Shown here one piece after another: positions 23,887-44,640 of a stretch of DNA of 64,000 nucleotides (the stretch's first letter is position 1; each line of letters starts with the position of its first letter). The notes under the pieces were generated by a model. It worked only from the letters and a program-made list of their open reading frames with translations. It was not told the origin of the DNA and made no database searches. A program made the translations under genes and the position numbers. The stretch comes from Cynocephalus volans (Eukaryota; Chordata; Mammalia; Dermoptera; Cynocephalidae), in assembly GCF_027409185.1 (NCBI RefSeq), contig NC_084462.1, positions 86,600,179-86,664,178 on the forward strand. Direction: 5' to 3'.

Positions 23887-24708
23887 CCAGAATTTCTATT
23901 TGGTTCTTTTTTATAATGTCAGTCTTTTTATTGGTATTCTCTATTTGGTAATTCATCATTTTTATGTCTAGTCTTCTTTAGGGAGTTTCTAGCCTTTTTC
24001 TTTATGTATCGGCTGTAATTCCTTCTTTGCATGCCTTATAGTTTTTCATTAACAATGAATATTTTCAATATTATAATGTGGCAACTCAGGAAATCACATT
24101 CTCCTTTGTCCCCAGGACTTGTTGTTGCTCTTTGTTGTAGCAGTAATTGTTTATTTATTTAATGACTCTTTTGAACTAATTTTGTAAGATCTGTAATCTT
24201 TGTATGTGGCCACTGAAGTCTCTGCTCAGTTAGTGGTCAGCTAGTGATTGGACAGGGATTTCCTTAAATGCCTGGAACTCAAAATGTCCCAGCCTACTAT
24301 GCAGGTTGTATGTGTTGTTGCATACTTTCAACACTCAGCCAAGCAGTTTATAGCCTTGGCTTTGCCTTCATTTCCTGCTTGCACAGAGCCTGAATGTCAG
24401 CCAGTGGTGAGAGCTTAGAGCCTTCTCAGTACTTTCTTGAGCATGTGCACAGCCCTGGGCATGTGTGTGACCTTAATCTCCAAGAATATCTGGGCGCTTT
24501 TTAAAATTCCTTACTCCTCATATCTCATTCCCAATCTTTCCTACTAGGGATTTTGGTTAGTTCATTGTTTGCCCCAACTGCTATTCTTTGTTCTAGGCAG
24601 AGGCAATGAGTACATTTTGCCTGTCAATGTTTTTGACAAACACACCCTAGGTAGCTGCCTCAGTACTGGGAGAGTTCCATGTTAGGTGAGATAAAGGCAA
24701 GCCTTTTG

Positions 24709-24803
24709 TGGAGGGGGTACAGTTGGCTGGTACGGGGTTCTAAACCCTTGACCTTATTGTTATAACACTATGCTCTAACCAACTGAGCCAACCTGTCAGC
24801 CCC
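24709..24803 (-). mobile_element. CYN-type SINE monomer
   Basis: 'gttggctggtacggggttct' to 'gagccaacctgtcagcccc', minus orientation. A perfect 16-bp target duplication, 'aaaggcaagccttttg', occurs at 24693-24708 and 24804-24819. Confidence 0.9.
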
Positions 24804-25096
24804 AAAGGCAAGCCTTTTGAGCTAGTCCTTGAGGGAGCCACCAGACAGGTCAAAACTAACAACCACAATTCTTTGTGAATGAGGTCTATTCTGCTCCCTC
24901 CAGTAGTGGCACCTATACTAGAAATCCAGGCTGTTATCTTCAAGACACCATCAAGCTAGGGAGCAGGGGATAAAACTAGGTTAAGTTAAAACACCACAAT
25001 GTTCTATTTTCTTACTGAGATTCAGCTAGTTTTTCTCAACTAAGCCTTTCCCTGGTTGCTGCAACTTATGGTTCTCCAGAGTACTGACAAAGTTGA

Positions 25097-25993
<897 letters not shown>

Positions 25994-26747
25994 TAGTAGA
26001 AGCATCCAGATACAGCAGTGGCCCATTTATTTGTTTTTCATTCCCATCTCTATTACCTTGTTTTTTCTCTCCTGTCTCTCCAATTCAGCTTTTTCTAAGT
26101 CCATACATTTTGCTTCTTTTAATTCTTCCTAATCCACTTATTTCTATCTATTCTCCTTCTATTTGTTAATTGATGATGGATCGGGGGAAAAAATTAAAGA
26201 GGACAGTTTTAGAGAGAGATATATGGTGGTAGAGGAGCTAGATAATGAATTGAGTTGGTTCTATTTCCCTGGGTAACTGAAAAGCCTGCCTCATGTCAGA
26301 ATAGATTTGCCTGGGGAAAAAACACCACCACTGAAATGTCCCCATAGGGTAGCTGTGCAGCTCAGCTTTTAGATATCTAAAATTTGATCATCCAGAGGTG
26401 ACCAGGCTCCAAAGGAGTTTACTCAAACTAATCAAATTTATAAGAAACTTATGTATAAAAATTGTATTGCAAAATTGTTTGTTTCAAGAGGATCAGTTAT
26501 TTCTCCCTTATCATTGTATTCTTTCCCTGGGGGCAAATCTACAGTGGATGCTAAATTATAATAATCAGGAGGTTACCTGGAGTGTATAACATCTAGAAAA
26601 TGCAAACATGGCTGGATGGTCTTATTGGACAGTGCTGTTGAGCTCTGACAGTTTGACATGTGCATTCCCACCCTATGCAGATGATCTTGGGTCAGAGTGC
26701 TCATTCCCTAAAGACTACAGGAAACATACAGCCAAACTTTGGCTTCT

Positions 26748-26850
26748 TCTTCTTTTTTTTTTTTTTAAACAGATGACTGGTAAGGGGATCCTAACCCTTG
26801 ATTTGGTGTTGTCAGCACCACACTCCCAAGTGAGCCATGGGCTGGCCCCG
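26748..26850 (-). mobile_element. CYN SINE, dimer collapsed to a chimeric monomer
   Basis: Begins as the right unit ('gatgactggtaaggggatcc') but ends as the left unit ('gagccatgggctggcccc') with no linker. Target duplication 'aactttggcttct' at 26735-26747 and 26851-26863. Confidence 0.85.
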
Positions 26851-27074
26851 AACTTTGGCTTCTGATCCCTCTTTTATGATTGCCATTTAGACTATTCTGA
26901 TCAAGTTAACACATTCTTAATGTAGAATATAAAAAAAAAAATGTAGAAATCATGTTTCTTTGTGTTATATAAAAATCACCTTAATTAGGTTGAAGTCTTC
27001 CTGAAGTAATATCTGGATTGTTTCATTTCTATAGGTGATTGATTATATTAATTACATTTTGATCCTATCTTCTT

Positions 27075-27224
27075 TTTTTTTTAAAAGATGACCAGTAAGG
27101 GGATCTTAACCCTTGGCTTGGTGTTGTCAGAACCATGCTCAGCCAGTGAGCGAACCGGCCATCTGAACCCATGGCCTTGGTGTTATCAGCACCGCACTCT
27201 CCCGAGTGAGCCACGAGCCAGCCC
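27075..27224 (-). mobile_element. CYN-type dimeric SINE with deleted linker
   Basis: Right and left units are present, but 'ccctatatagggatcc' between them is reduced to 'atct'. A 16-bp duplication with one mismatch, 'ttgatcctatcttctt', occurs at 27059-27074 and 27225-27240. Confidence 0.88.
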
Positions 27225-28174
27225 TTGATCCTGTCTTCTTAGAGAGCTTAAATATGGGAGGATCTTTTCCCCTGTAACGCATACCTCACCGGATAGCATT
27301 CAAAAACACATTTTGGCATTATTAACAGAGTCAGGCAGAATGTTTCCAGAGATAATTATAAATCTGTGTAGACTATGGGACTGCAGCAAGTATTCAATAA
27401 CTAGTTCTTGAATCTTTAAGGCTCATGCACTACTTCCCAAATACTAGCAGACTAACTCAAGATTAGGGTCATAGTAGGGAATCTTGTAGATGGTCATTCT
27501 GACTAGTTCTATAGTGGTTCAGTTGATTTTTGTGGAGTTTTTAGGTAAACAATTACACTATCCAGGAATAGTGATATTGACAAATGTCTCTTCCTTTCCA
27601 ATATTTTTCCCTTTTTTCCTTTTGTGATGAGTCATATAAATTTGATTGTAAGGGTCAGTACTACTATTCTCATTTCTACCCAGTTTTTCTACTTACGGAA
27701 AACAGTTCCTTTTTTTAAATTTTATTTTTTTATATTAACATATAGTAAAGTTGATTTTTTCCATTTGTGTGTACAGTTCTATTAATGTTAACACACATGT
27801 GGATTTGTATAACCACCCCACAGTCAAAATAGAGAACAGGTCTGTTACCCTTAAAAATTCCATCATGCTATCCCTTTTTAAGTCACATCCTTCCCCCATC
27901 CCTAACCCCTGGCACCTACTGATCAGTTTAGTCACCATACTTTTGGTTTTTCAATAATATCATATAAATGGAATCATGCAGCAAGTATGTAGCCTTTTCA
28001 TATTGCCTTCTTTCAGTCAGCATAATGTATTTTAGATTCATTCAGATTGTTACATATATCAATAGTTCCTTCCTATTTATTGCTAAATAGTATTCCATTG
28101 TATGAGTGTACTACAGTTTGTTTATCTGCAGTGTTGCTCTTAAAACACAAAATTTAGTTGTGATGCAATTGTGA

Positions 28175-28333
<159 letters not shown>

Positions 28334-29005
28334 TAAATAGATTTACATACTTTTTTTTGCATTTAACTGTCCTATACTTGGTGCTGGATGCTTACCCCAG
28401 ACTGCAAGATCCACAGAAAAGAGTGTGGATACCTCAGTGTTCCCAGAGAAGTTGTACAGGTATAAGAGGCTGCCTATACTTAATCAGTTGAAGAAGAACC
28501 TGCCTCTTGGTTTGTAGTTAGAGTGAATCCATTGTTAGGGGGCTGAGCCTCTGGTTGACAATGTCCATTGTGCAGTTTGAATAGTGACAGCCCCAGGGCA
28601 CCCCTTGTTCTTAAATTCTCAACAGTTTAATATCAGATGAAGAAACTGTTTCTTTGCACCATGGATTAGATGACGAGTTCATGAAAACCCGGTGTTAAGT
28701 TTACTTGTAAAGATGAAAGGAGATCTACCTATTCATCCTATGTATACTCTGTTTGCAAATGGCAAATCACTATACAATGAAGACGTTAGTGTAAAAGTTA
28801 CAGGAAACATCATTTTGCTAGATAGTTTGAACCATTATTGTGCTGAATGGTAATTATGTATTAATGTTAAAGTAGCTTATGTAAATTATCATAAGTAACA
28901 TTATAACTAAAGCAAATACTTGGACAGTCAACTAGAGAGAAAAGGAGAGAGCTGGAAAAAATCAACAAACTCCAGGGTTTACTTAAGGAGAAATAACTAG
29001 TAGTC

Positions 29006-29175
29006 ATGTGCATAGACTTTGGAATCAGATGATCCAAGGTAGAATCTTTATATCTTCACTTTCAACTGTATAATTTTGGTCAAATTAATTACTTACTAAA
29101 CTTCAATTTTTGATCAGTAAAAGGGAGATGATGCTAACCATCTTATGGGGTTGTTATGAGAATTAGGTAAGATAT
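29006..29175 (+). repeat. MIR SINE
   Basis: 'gactttggaatcagatgatc', 'attttggtcaaattaattac' and 'atggggttgttatgagaatt' follow the MIR order: a CORE region followed by the tail. Confidence 0.7.
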
Positions 29176-29353
29176 GTTCCTTTCGTTTTGTTCACAGGTA
29201 TTTATTGAGAATCTGCTGTGTACTACTACTGTTCTGGACACTGGGAATGTAGCAATGATCAAAACAGATAAAAACGCCTCCCTTGTATAACTCACATTTT
29301 GGTGGGGTGCAGGTAGGGTAGGGAGATTAATAATAGCATAAGTAAATATAATA

Positions 29354-29682
29354 TACAGCAAACCCTTGAACAATACGGGTTTGAACTGCATGAGTCCACT
29401 TATATGTGGATTTTTTTCAATAAAAATATTGGAAATATTTTGGTTAGTTATGTCATGAATGAACTTTTCATGCACCTAACAGGCTAGTAGTGGTTAAGTA
29501 CTTAACCTCTTAACTACTTAACTACTGCTTAAGTAACAGGCAGCAGCTGCAGTGGTTGGGGGGGGGCCGCACATGACATACTTAAGTACTTAAATTTGGG
29601 GGGAGTCAAAAGTTATACATGGAGTTTTGACTGTGCAGGATTGGCACACCTAACACCTGCATTTTTCAAGGGTCAACTTTAT
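29354..29682 (+). mobile_element. Tigger-like DNA transposon, non-autonomous
   Basis: Imperfect terminal inverted repeats 'cagcaaacccttgaacaa' and 'tttttcaagggtcaacttta', flanked by TA-rich sequence. I recognise the 'tgacccttgaacaa' end as Tigger/pogo type. No transposase frame remains. Confidence 0.65.
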
Positions 29683-30372
29683 ATAGTATGTTGGATGGTG
29701 ATAAGAACTAAGAAGAAAATAAATCATGAAGGTGCATGAGAATGTGGGTAGGTGGAGTTGTAGTTTTGGTGATATTACCATATAGATGAACTTTCAAAGT
29801 CCTGGCCTTCCTTGCCTCTTCTTTTTCAGTGATCTTATTCTCCACCCAGTCTCAGTAACTCCCACAGTTTAATCCTGGACCATGTTATTACCAATAATAG
29901 TAGTTCTTCTATAAGCTCAATTTTGAGCAGTGCACTTTCTGACCACCCTTCCATGTTTCTATTTACCCACTCTAGTACCCCACCTTGGTTTATAGGTCTG
30001 CATAGATTGTTGTTTTTAGTTTTTGCCTCTGCCTAGATGATGTTCCGCCTATGACGATGGGGGCCTGAGTAGACATGGATCTGTAATTTTGAAACTTGAG
30101 GGACTTATGCAGAGAATAAGTCTATATGGAGTACTTAAGCCTCAATTTTGAGTATCTAGACTGTAGGAAACACTTGGGCTTCTGGGGAATAAAGGAAAGT
30201 AGAGGAACAAAGATGCAGAAAATGAAGGGAGAAAGAAGTGTCTCCTGTGCAGCTTTGTCTTTTGCTGGATTTGCCCTTTCTGCTCCGCATGCACTCTAGT
30301 CAGAGTTGTGTTTTGAGTGGTTTTCTGGTGCTGGTCCAGAAACCTTGGATATGTAGAAGTGACTAGCTTTGA

Positions 30373-32040
<1,668 letters not shown>

Positions 32041-32125
32041 ACCTTTTGATCCTCAGTATTATGAAGATGAATTTGAAGATGAGGAAATGCTGGATGAAGA
32101 AGGGAGAACTAGGTTAAAATTAAAG
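32041..32125 (+). CDS. LEO1: LEO1 coding exon 6 (residues ~388-415)
   Basis: The acceptor is 'atttatag' and the donor is 'aaag/gtacca'. The exon codes [20 protein letters not shown] followed by GRTRLKLK. It is part of the Leo1 core that pairs with PAF1 in the known human heterodimer. It is in frame with exon 5 (phase 2) and ends on a codon boundary. Confidence 0.96.
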
Positions 32126-35235
<3,110 letters not shown>

Positions 35236-35737
35236 TGAGCTCCAAATGCCTGAAGAATTCGGAACTACCCAGAATGGGCTAAGAGGGACCAAGTTTTAGA
35301 ATAGGACCTTATTTGGGGGCTACCTTTTATTAAAGAATTTCCATTATTTTAGTCCCTGTGATTGCATAGAAAACCTGAGAGAAAGAAACAGGTAGTTGTA
35401 GGTCATACAGGCTGGTGAGAGACATTAAAATTAGGCCAAAAATGTGATCATCCTTTTTGGCTACAGCATGTTAGTTTGGAAAAGTTAGATTATCTCTCTC
35501 CTCTGCCCTACTCCCCACACACCCCCACCATAGCATATTGCCCACAAGTTGACATTTAGAAAAATTGTCTTTCACTGGGAACGTAGTAGAAGCTGGGTAA
35601 ATGTCCCAGCATGTGTTACTTCTTTATAGTCAGTTTTTCTCATAGTGACTTCTTTATTCCTATGTAAAGAGAGAAAGCAGAAGTTAAATCACATTTTAAG
35701 TGAAATGGAATGGTAGAGTGAAAGCTTCATAACTTAA

Positions 35738-37228
<1,491 letters not shown>

Positions 37229-38358
37229 TAAAAACAGCATTTCCCAAAATTCTTGTTCATCATCTCTTATTGGCTCACCTTTTCCCCTTCCAGCCGAAAT
37301 GAATAGGGAGCTGGATTCGTTTCCTAAGCATCTGCCAAACAAGGGGTGATATGGCAGTGGTAGTAGAACAGGCACAATGGCTTGGATTCTCTCCCACCCG
37401 GTCCTGAGAGTTTGGCAATAAACTGGGGATTGAAATATCTGAACTTTCACATATAATTGAAAGATTATTAAATCATCTATTTCTGGTTTAGAATCCATGT
37501 CAAAAATCAGTGGAAATTCTAGAGATTTAGTCTAAAATAGAGAATAGACCAGGAGTCTGAATGGGAGAGTGCCTAAAGTAGAATCTGGCAAAGAGTAAGA
37601 ATGAACTGTAGACTTTTAAAGGTCAATTTGTAACATTGTACCTGGTAGATTTTCAAATTTGGCACAATAGACAACTAGACAGAAATTCAGTTTTCTGAGG
37701 CATCGTCCCTAAATGATGGAGTGTTTGCTTGTATTTACCCCATTGGTATTTGGTTCAGTACTTGCTTTGAGACGCTGAATACAACGGTACGGCTTCATTG
37801 TCTTTCTTCTGTATCTCCTCTAATCCCCACTAGACCTTGGCCATTACCCAGCCTGCCTCATGTGATTACATTCCTTAGTGCAACTGGGCATGTGTGGCTA
37901 AGATAGTCCAGTTGCCTCAGGGCATTTCTTATCTTATTGTCCGGCTCTGCTGAAGGTTTGGCCCTGAGTCTCTGCTTTTTCCTCCGTCCTGTGTTCTATC
38001 CATGGATGTGAGTTAACTAAACCAGATTCATTAGCAGTGCCTAACCCAGTGATGCATAGGGGCATTGGCTTTGGAACCTAGCCCCATTTCCTCACCTTTT
38101 CTGTGTAGGCTAAGGGAGCTGGAGGAACCTGTAGATTCTAATCTCAGCACTATTGGAAGAGTTCTCTGAATTATTTTGAGAGTCCCCCTAAGCCCTCCAC
38201 CAAATCCCCAGCTTCTGTGCAAATGTAGACAAGGAGTCAGCTACTTTGTTTTTAGTTCCTGTAACACTGACAATGATTTCTACTTGATGTTCAGTGCACC
38301 CACATACTGCTTAGTGAAACAATCTGTTGCATGGATTTTCTAGCAGCAGAACTGTAGT

Positions 38359-38546
38359 TGAAGGCCAGCTTGTGGCTCACTTGGGAGAGTGTGGTGCTGA
38401 TAACACCAAGGCCACAGGTTTGGATCCCTATATAGGGATGACCGGTTGGCTCACTTGGGAAAACGTGGTGCTGACAACACCAAGTCAAGGGTTGAGATCC
38501 CCTTACCAGTCATCTTTAAAAATAAATAAATAAATAAAATAATAAA
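38359..38546 (+). mobile_element. CYN-type dimeric SINE
   Basis: Plus-strand dimer: 'ggccagcttgtggctcactt', linker 'ccctatatagggatgaccgg', tail (aaat)n. Flanking copies of 'aactgtagttg'/'aattgtagttg' at 38348-38358 and 38548-38558 look like a target duplication. Confidence 0.88.
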
Positions 38547-38555
38547 GAATTGTAG

Positions 38556-40080
38556 TTGTACCACCTAGAAGCAGGCAAGGAGCATGCCTGGGGTGCTAGG
38601 TGGGAGCCAAGGGGAGCCCTCTTCACATGGAAACAGGCAAGGAACATGCCTGGGGTCCTAGGAGGGAGCCGAGGGCAGTATCCTCTGCCCATAAGCAGGA
38701 GAGGAGCATGCCAAAAACACCACTTCTGTGTGGGTAGCCCACCACAGCCACTGCCACAGCCATGACTGCTGCAAAAACGGCTTGATGTCACAGGAATAGC
38801 CACACCACAGGAATAGCCACACCACCATGCAGGCAGCCCACCAGACTCTCAACTGCATTGACACAAGGAGAGTCACCAGCAGAGAATGAAAAAGAAGAGG
38901 ACACCTCTCTCCTCAAAGCTCACTCCAGAGTAACAGAAGAAGCACTTGCTCTACCAGATGGCCAGACATCAACGTAAGAGATACTAGAAATAACAAAAAC
39001 CCAAGAAAAGATGACACTTACAAAAAAATACAGTAATTCTCAAATACCAGACCCTATAGAGCAGGAAACTCTTGAAATGACTGAAAAGGAATTCCAAGCA
39101 ACAATCTTAAGGAAACTCACTGAGATATGAGAAGACTCAGTTAGACAACATAATGAAATGAAGGGGAAAAAATCCAGGATATGAAGGAGGAAATTTACAA
39201 AGAATGTAGCAGAACTCATGGAACTGAAAGATTCACTCAACCAAGTAAAAAACACAACCAAGAGCTTAAACAGCAGTCTAGAACAAGCAGAAGAAAGAAT
39301 TTCTGGTCTTGAAGATAGTCTTTTCGAAGTAACACAGGTGGACAAAAAAAAGGAAAAAAGAATTTTTGAAAAATGAAGAAAATCTGACAGAGCTAGCAGA
39401 CAACCTTAAGCACACAAACGTTTGAATCATGGGTGTTCCAGAAGGAGAGGAAAAAGGAAAAGGAATGGAAAACCTATTCAACAAAATAATAACAGAAAAC
39501 TTCCCAGATACAGGGAGAGACACAGACCTTCAGATCCAGGAGTCTCACCCAAATAGATTCAACCCAAAATGATCCTCTCCAAAACACATTATAGTCAAAC
39601 TGGCAAAGCTCAAAGACAAACAATCTTAAAAGAAGCAAGAGAAAAGCGTCAAGTCACCTATAAGGGAGTCCTTATCAGGCTAACAGCAGACTTCTCAATA
39701 AACTTCTCAACTTCTCCACTTCTCAGGCCAGAAGAAAATGGGATGATATATTCAAAATACTAAAAGAAAAAAACTGCCAGCCAAGAATACTATACCCAGC
39801 AAGGTTATCCTTCAGATATGAGGGAGAAATAGTGTACTTTCCAGACAGACAAAAACTGTGGAGTTCACCACCACACGACCAGCCCTGCAAAAAATCCTCA
39901 AAGGGGTCTTGCATCTGGAATCCAAAAAACAATCACTACTACGAATACCCAGGAAAGAAAAAAACCCACTGGTAGGACAAAAAAGCAAATGAGAAAGAGA
40001 AAGAAACTAAGCCTTACCACCACAAAAAACCATAATGACAATGAAACAAAAGCAAATAATCTCTCATTCTCTTTGGAAGA
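38556..40080 (+). mobile_element. Decayed L1, sense orientation: 5' UTR monomers and ORF1
   Basis: It starts with ~65-bp repeats ('caggcaaggagcatgcctgg' at 38573, again at 38635) and a GC-rich 5' UTR. ORF1-like sequence follows (39050-39930), with 'gaggaaaaaggaaaaggaat' and 'aagcaagagaaaagcgtcaa'. Several stops and frameshifts break ORF1. ORF2 is absent, so this is a 3'-truncated or deleted copy. Confidence 0.78.
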
Positions 40081-40744
40081 TGATAGGGAAACAATTCATT
40101 TTTCTAAAACTAGTATGTAAATAGTAAGAGTTAAGCATTTATTCCATCTTCCCTGTATGAATTGTTCCTCAGGGTAACCATAAATAGCTGAGGAGGGAAC
40201 ATTTTTGTCTATTGAAGTATCCCAGCTAGTAAATAAAGAGGGAATGAAATAATTCGAATGTGGTATTTTGCAAACCCCTATTGAGATAATGTGGCACATG
40301 ATCATTGGTGACTGCGAACGTCACAGAGAGATGATCAGACATAATGGGCCTCCTGCAGTAAGAACATATACCTCTGAAGTCAAATCTAACCCAAGTGAGA
40401 CCAAGCCTCAGGATCCACAACCAATCATGAGGAAATGCAGGAGATGGTGGAATGTGTTAAATGACACTACTGGGATGGAGCCAGCAAATCCAGACCTTGG
40501 GAAACTTTATGGGGTAAAGGGGAAAAAGAATTAGATGCAGGGGGAGCCAGTGGATTAAAAGAAACTTAAGAGACAGCTGACATAGCAACCAATGCAGCAA
40601 GCAGAACTTGTTTGGATCCTGATGTAAACAAATCAATTGTAAGAAAGAAAAAGGGAGGAGGAGAGAATTGAAGAAATTTAAACATGTTTAATGTTTGTTT
40701 ATATTAAGGAATTACTATTGATTATTTAAACGTGAAAAAAAAAT

Positions 40745-41245
40745 TGAGTAATTGGCATCTTACCAGCTATAGTTCTGTTCAAGCCCTCTGGTTTTTCATA
40801 ATTCAATCTTGGTAGGTGGCATGTTTCTAGAAATGTATTCATTTCATCTAGATGATCTAATTTGTTGACCAACAATTATTTATAGTATTCTTTTATAATC
40901 CTTTTGATTTCTGTAAATTTGGCTGTAATGACCCCTCTTTTATTTCTGATTTTAGTTATTTGAGTCTTCTCTCTTTTTTCTTAATACAGCTAGGTAAAGG
41001 TTTGTCAATTTTGTGGATCTTTCCAAAGTACTAACTCTTGGTTTCATTGATTTTCTCTCTTTTTTTCTATTTTCTATTTCTTTTATCTAAGCTCTACTTT
41101 TTATTATTTACTTCCTTTGCTAGGTCTGAGTTTAGTTCGCTCTTCATTTTCTAGTTTCTTAAGGTGCAAAATTGATTGTTGATTTGAGATGTTTCTTTTG
41201 TATTAATGTATGCATTTACATTAAATAAATTTCTCTTTTAGCACT
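40745..41245 (-). mobile_element. Old L1 ORF2 fragment, antisense
   Basis: Minus-strand ORF2 text such as 'ttagttatttgagtcttctc' and 'aaaggtttgtcaattttgtg'. No intact frame. Confidence 0.72.
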
Positions 41246-42194
41246 GAAAAAAATAAAATAAAAAATGAAAAATAAACAACCAAAAAGCAATTGTGTATGT
41301 GTATGTATGCATATGTATATTCTAATCATGGAAATTATGTTCTCTGAAAAGACAAAAATATTAACTGCTCTAGTTTCTATAAAATGAGAAAGTTAACCAA
41401 GATCTCACTAATTCCAACAATAAATTATAATTATAAAAAGTCAGATGTGGAAACCCCTTGGAATCAAGTGTGTGGAGGTTCCTCACCCCCTACTGGAGTC
41501 TGTATTTCATTAGTACTGTATAACCTTATCCATGCTCATGCTTTAGGCCTGGGCTCAACGTCATAAAGCCACACATCCCACTGGCTGGACAGTTATGAGA
41601 CATACTCTGAAAGTCACTAATAACAAAGAGGAACAAGATGACCGTAATCATGCTGGGAAACCAGAATTACAGCTTTGTGTTTCCTGGAAATGATCTGTTC
41701 TCAAACCTTGTCCTAGCCACTTCCTGCTGACTTAAAAGTAACCCACAGAAAGCTGCAAGGACCCTGAGCTAATTCATGCTTGTGAAATTTCCCACCCCTT
41801 TGATCATGAAAAGAGAACGTATTTGGAGAGTTTTGCTTTTAATATTCAAAAATTTCATGCTGATTATTTACCAATTAAATGCACAAGGAAATGCAAGTGA
41901 AAATACAATAACTCTTAATTATCAATTGTCAGTTCAGTGTAACTGAATCAAAATGTTTTGTGTATTTTGAGGCAAACATTTCTAATGACTATTCTTTTAA
42001 GTGCTGGTGGAAATGAATCAGAAATGTAAATGCAAAAAAAGAAAAGAAAAAAACCTTATAAGTACTAGAAGTAAACATGAGTGAACTTATAGAATGGGAG
42101 TAGAGAAAACTCAAACCCCAGAAGCAATAGGGAAAAAGATTGATAAATTTGATCTCACACAGAAAACTTTTGCATGTTCAAAAAAAGTAAAATT

Positions 42195-42850
42195 ATATTG
42201 TCTTGATGTACAAAATGTTCCTTTTTGTAGTAATATTCCTTGCTTTTAAGTCTATTTTGTGTGATATTAATGTAGCCACTTCTGTTCAAAGTTTTCACAG
42301 TATATCTTTATCCAGTCTATAACTTTCAGTCTACTTGTTCTAGTATTCCATGTAAGTACCTTGTAATAGTATATAGTGGTTCTTGAATTTTTTTAAATTT
42401 TTAAATTTTTAAATTTTTAAATTTTTTTTAAAGGATGACCGGTAAGGGGATCTTAACCCTTGACATGGTGGTGTCAGCACCACACTCTCCAAAGTGAGCT
42501 AACCGGCCATCCCTATATAGGGATCCAAACCTGTGGCCTTGGTGTTATCAGCACCACACTCTCTCCCAAGTGAGCCACGGGCTGGCCCATGGTTCTTGAA
42601 TTTCTATACTGTCTTTTGACAAGAGTGTTGCTTTGCCTTTAATTATTGATATTGTTATATTTGAAATTGCTATTTTACTATTTAAATTTGTCCCGTCTGT
42701 TTATCTTTCATCTCTTCTTTGTTCTCTGCTCTGTGTGTGTGTCAGATATTTTAGTATTCCACTTTAATTCCTCTACTGGCTTTGTAGCTATCTCTTTGCA
42801 TTATTTCTTAGTGGTTGCTCTGAGGATTACAATATGTATCTTAAATTTAC
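42195..42850 (-). mobile_element. Old L1 fragment, antisense, split by a SINE
   Basis: L1 endonuclease/spacer-region text ('tctattttgtgtgatattaa', 'gtggttgctctgaggattac') on both sides of the SINE at 42391-42589. An AT-rich (tttaaattttt)n stretch at 42391-42430 forms the SINE tail. Confidence 0.68.
42391..42589 (-). mobile_element. CYN-type dimeric SINE
   Basis: Minus-strand dimer with linker 'ccctatatagggatcc'. A 14-bp target duplication, 'tggttcttgaattt', occurs at 42377-42390 and 42590-42603. The tail is an unusual (ttttaaattt)n. Confidence 0.92.
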
Positions 42851-43532
42851 ATTAAACTACTTAGAGTTAATAGTGAATTACTACAGATAAAATAAAACAA
42901 ACAAGCAAAAGAATTGAGTTGTATATGGTAATACAGAGTAACTGAATGAGGAAGACCTTTAAAGAAATGCCAGAATATCTCTGACCCCGCCCCCCAAGTC
43001 CTTTGTGAACCTTATTGTGCAGAATGCCAGGCAGCTGTAAGGAAATGAAGGCTCTACCCTGTGGCCTGAGGATGCTTCCTTACCAGGGCCTCTCCATCCT
43101 GTCATCAGGAACTACAGGAGTTCTCTTGGTGAAGGGATGGGACAGGAATGTCTGGGAGGGATTTTGGTGGAGCCTGGGAGGTCAGGTGTCTGGGACTCAG
43201 GGATGAACAGAAACAGCCTTCGCTGCCCTAAGGAGTCAGTTCAGGTGTCCGTTGGGTGTGGAAAGGGTTTCTCAGGCCTGTCGCTTCTCTCTGGGCTCTG
43301 AGTGGCAGCACCAGAGGATGATGCAGCTCCCCGGGACACACCTATGTCCACTATGATGGGGCTGGTTAGTGTGAGGGACCCCTCCTGCCTTCATGTCACA
43401 GAAGTGTAAGTGAAGAAGACTAAACTCTGAGGACATATGGGATGGATGTCATCCTGGATTAGACATTTACCTGTTCTTTTTGGTAAAAGTAGGTTCTGGT
43501 GGGCATGAAAGTAGTTCATTTTTAAGTTATAG

Positions 43533-43847
<315 letters not shown>

Positions 43848-43949
43848 TAGTGTTAATAAATGATCCATTTTAAGATCTGATCTAGGCATTGCAGGGTTCT
43901 TTCAGGTGATACTGAATGGGTGGAAACTGCTGCTGTTCCCACATTCAGT

Positions 43950-44640
43950 TTTTTATTTTATTTTATTTTCATTGTACGTGTTTATGGGGTACAGTTTATT
44001 GTTTTAATACATGCATATGTTGAATAATGATCTAATTGGAATAGTTAGCATATCTTTCACCTAAACATTTATCATTTCTTTGTGGTTATAACATTCAAGA
44101 TCCTCTTTTCTGACTATCTTGAAATATACAGTACAGTATTATTAGCTATTGTTACCCTAAAGCACCAGAACTTATTCTTTGTGTCTAACTGTAACTTTGT
44201 AACTTTGTACCAGTTTATCAACCTTTCCCCAGCCCTCCCTCCCTGCTTCCTTTCCCTGCCTCTGGTAACCACTATTCTACATTCTATTTCTCTCTCTTTT
44301 TTCTCTCTTTTAAATTTTTTTTTCTTAATTGACCCATGGTAATTATATATATTTATGGAGTACAAAATGATATTTGGATACATTCATATCATATCAGGGT
44401 GCTTAGGATATTCATCTCCTCGAACATTTGTCACTTCTTTGTGCTAGAAACATTCAACATCATCTTGACTGGCTAGTCAGAGATACACAGTACTTTGTTG
44501 TTAATTTAACCTCCCTATATTACTATAGAACTCTAGATTCTATTCTTCCTATCTCTGTAATATTTTGTATTCACTGACCACCCTCTGCCACATTCAATTA
44601 TATCCCTTGAGCTCCTGCTTTCTGGTTTGAAAGTTTGCCA
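43950..44640 (-). mobile_element. Two adjacent L1 3' UTR-like copies, antisense
   Basis: Both units share the order 'T-rich, tttatggggtacagtttatt / tttatggagtacaaaatgat, tatctttcacct / ttcatctcctcg, cattcaagat / cattcaacat', and end in a Pro-rich-looking C/T stretch. They are separate insertions or a tandem duplication. Confidence 0.65.

Noticed and set aside
39040-39523. Minus-strand 101-aa and 81-aa frames in intron 9
   Set aside because: Shadows of decayed sense L1 ORF1.
43015-43206. 63-aa frame in a GC-richer part of intron 9
   Set aside because: No splice sites in phase with LEO1 neighbours, no recognisable motif, short.
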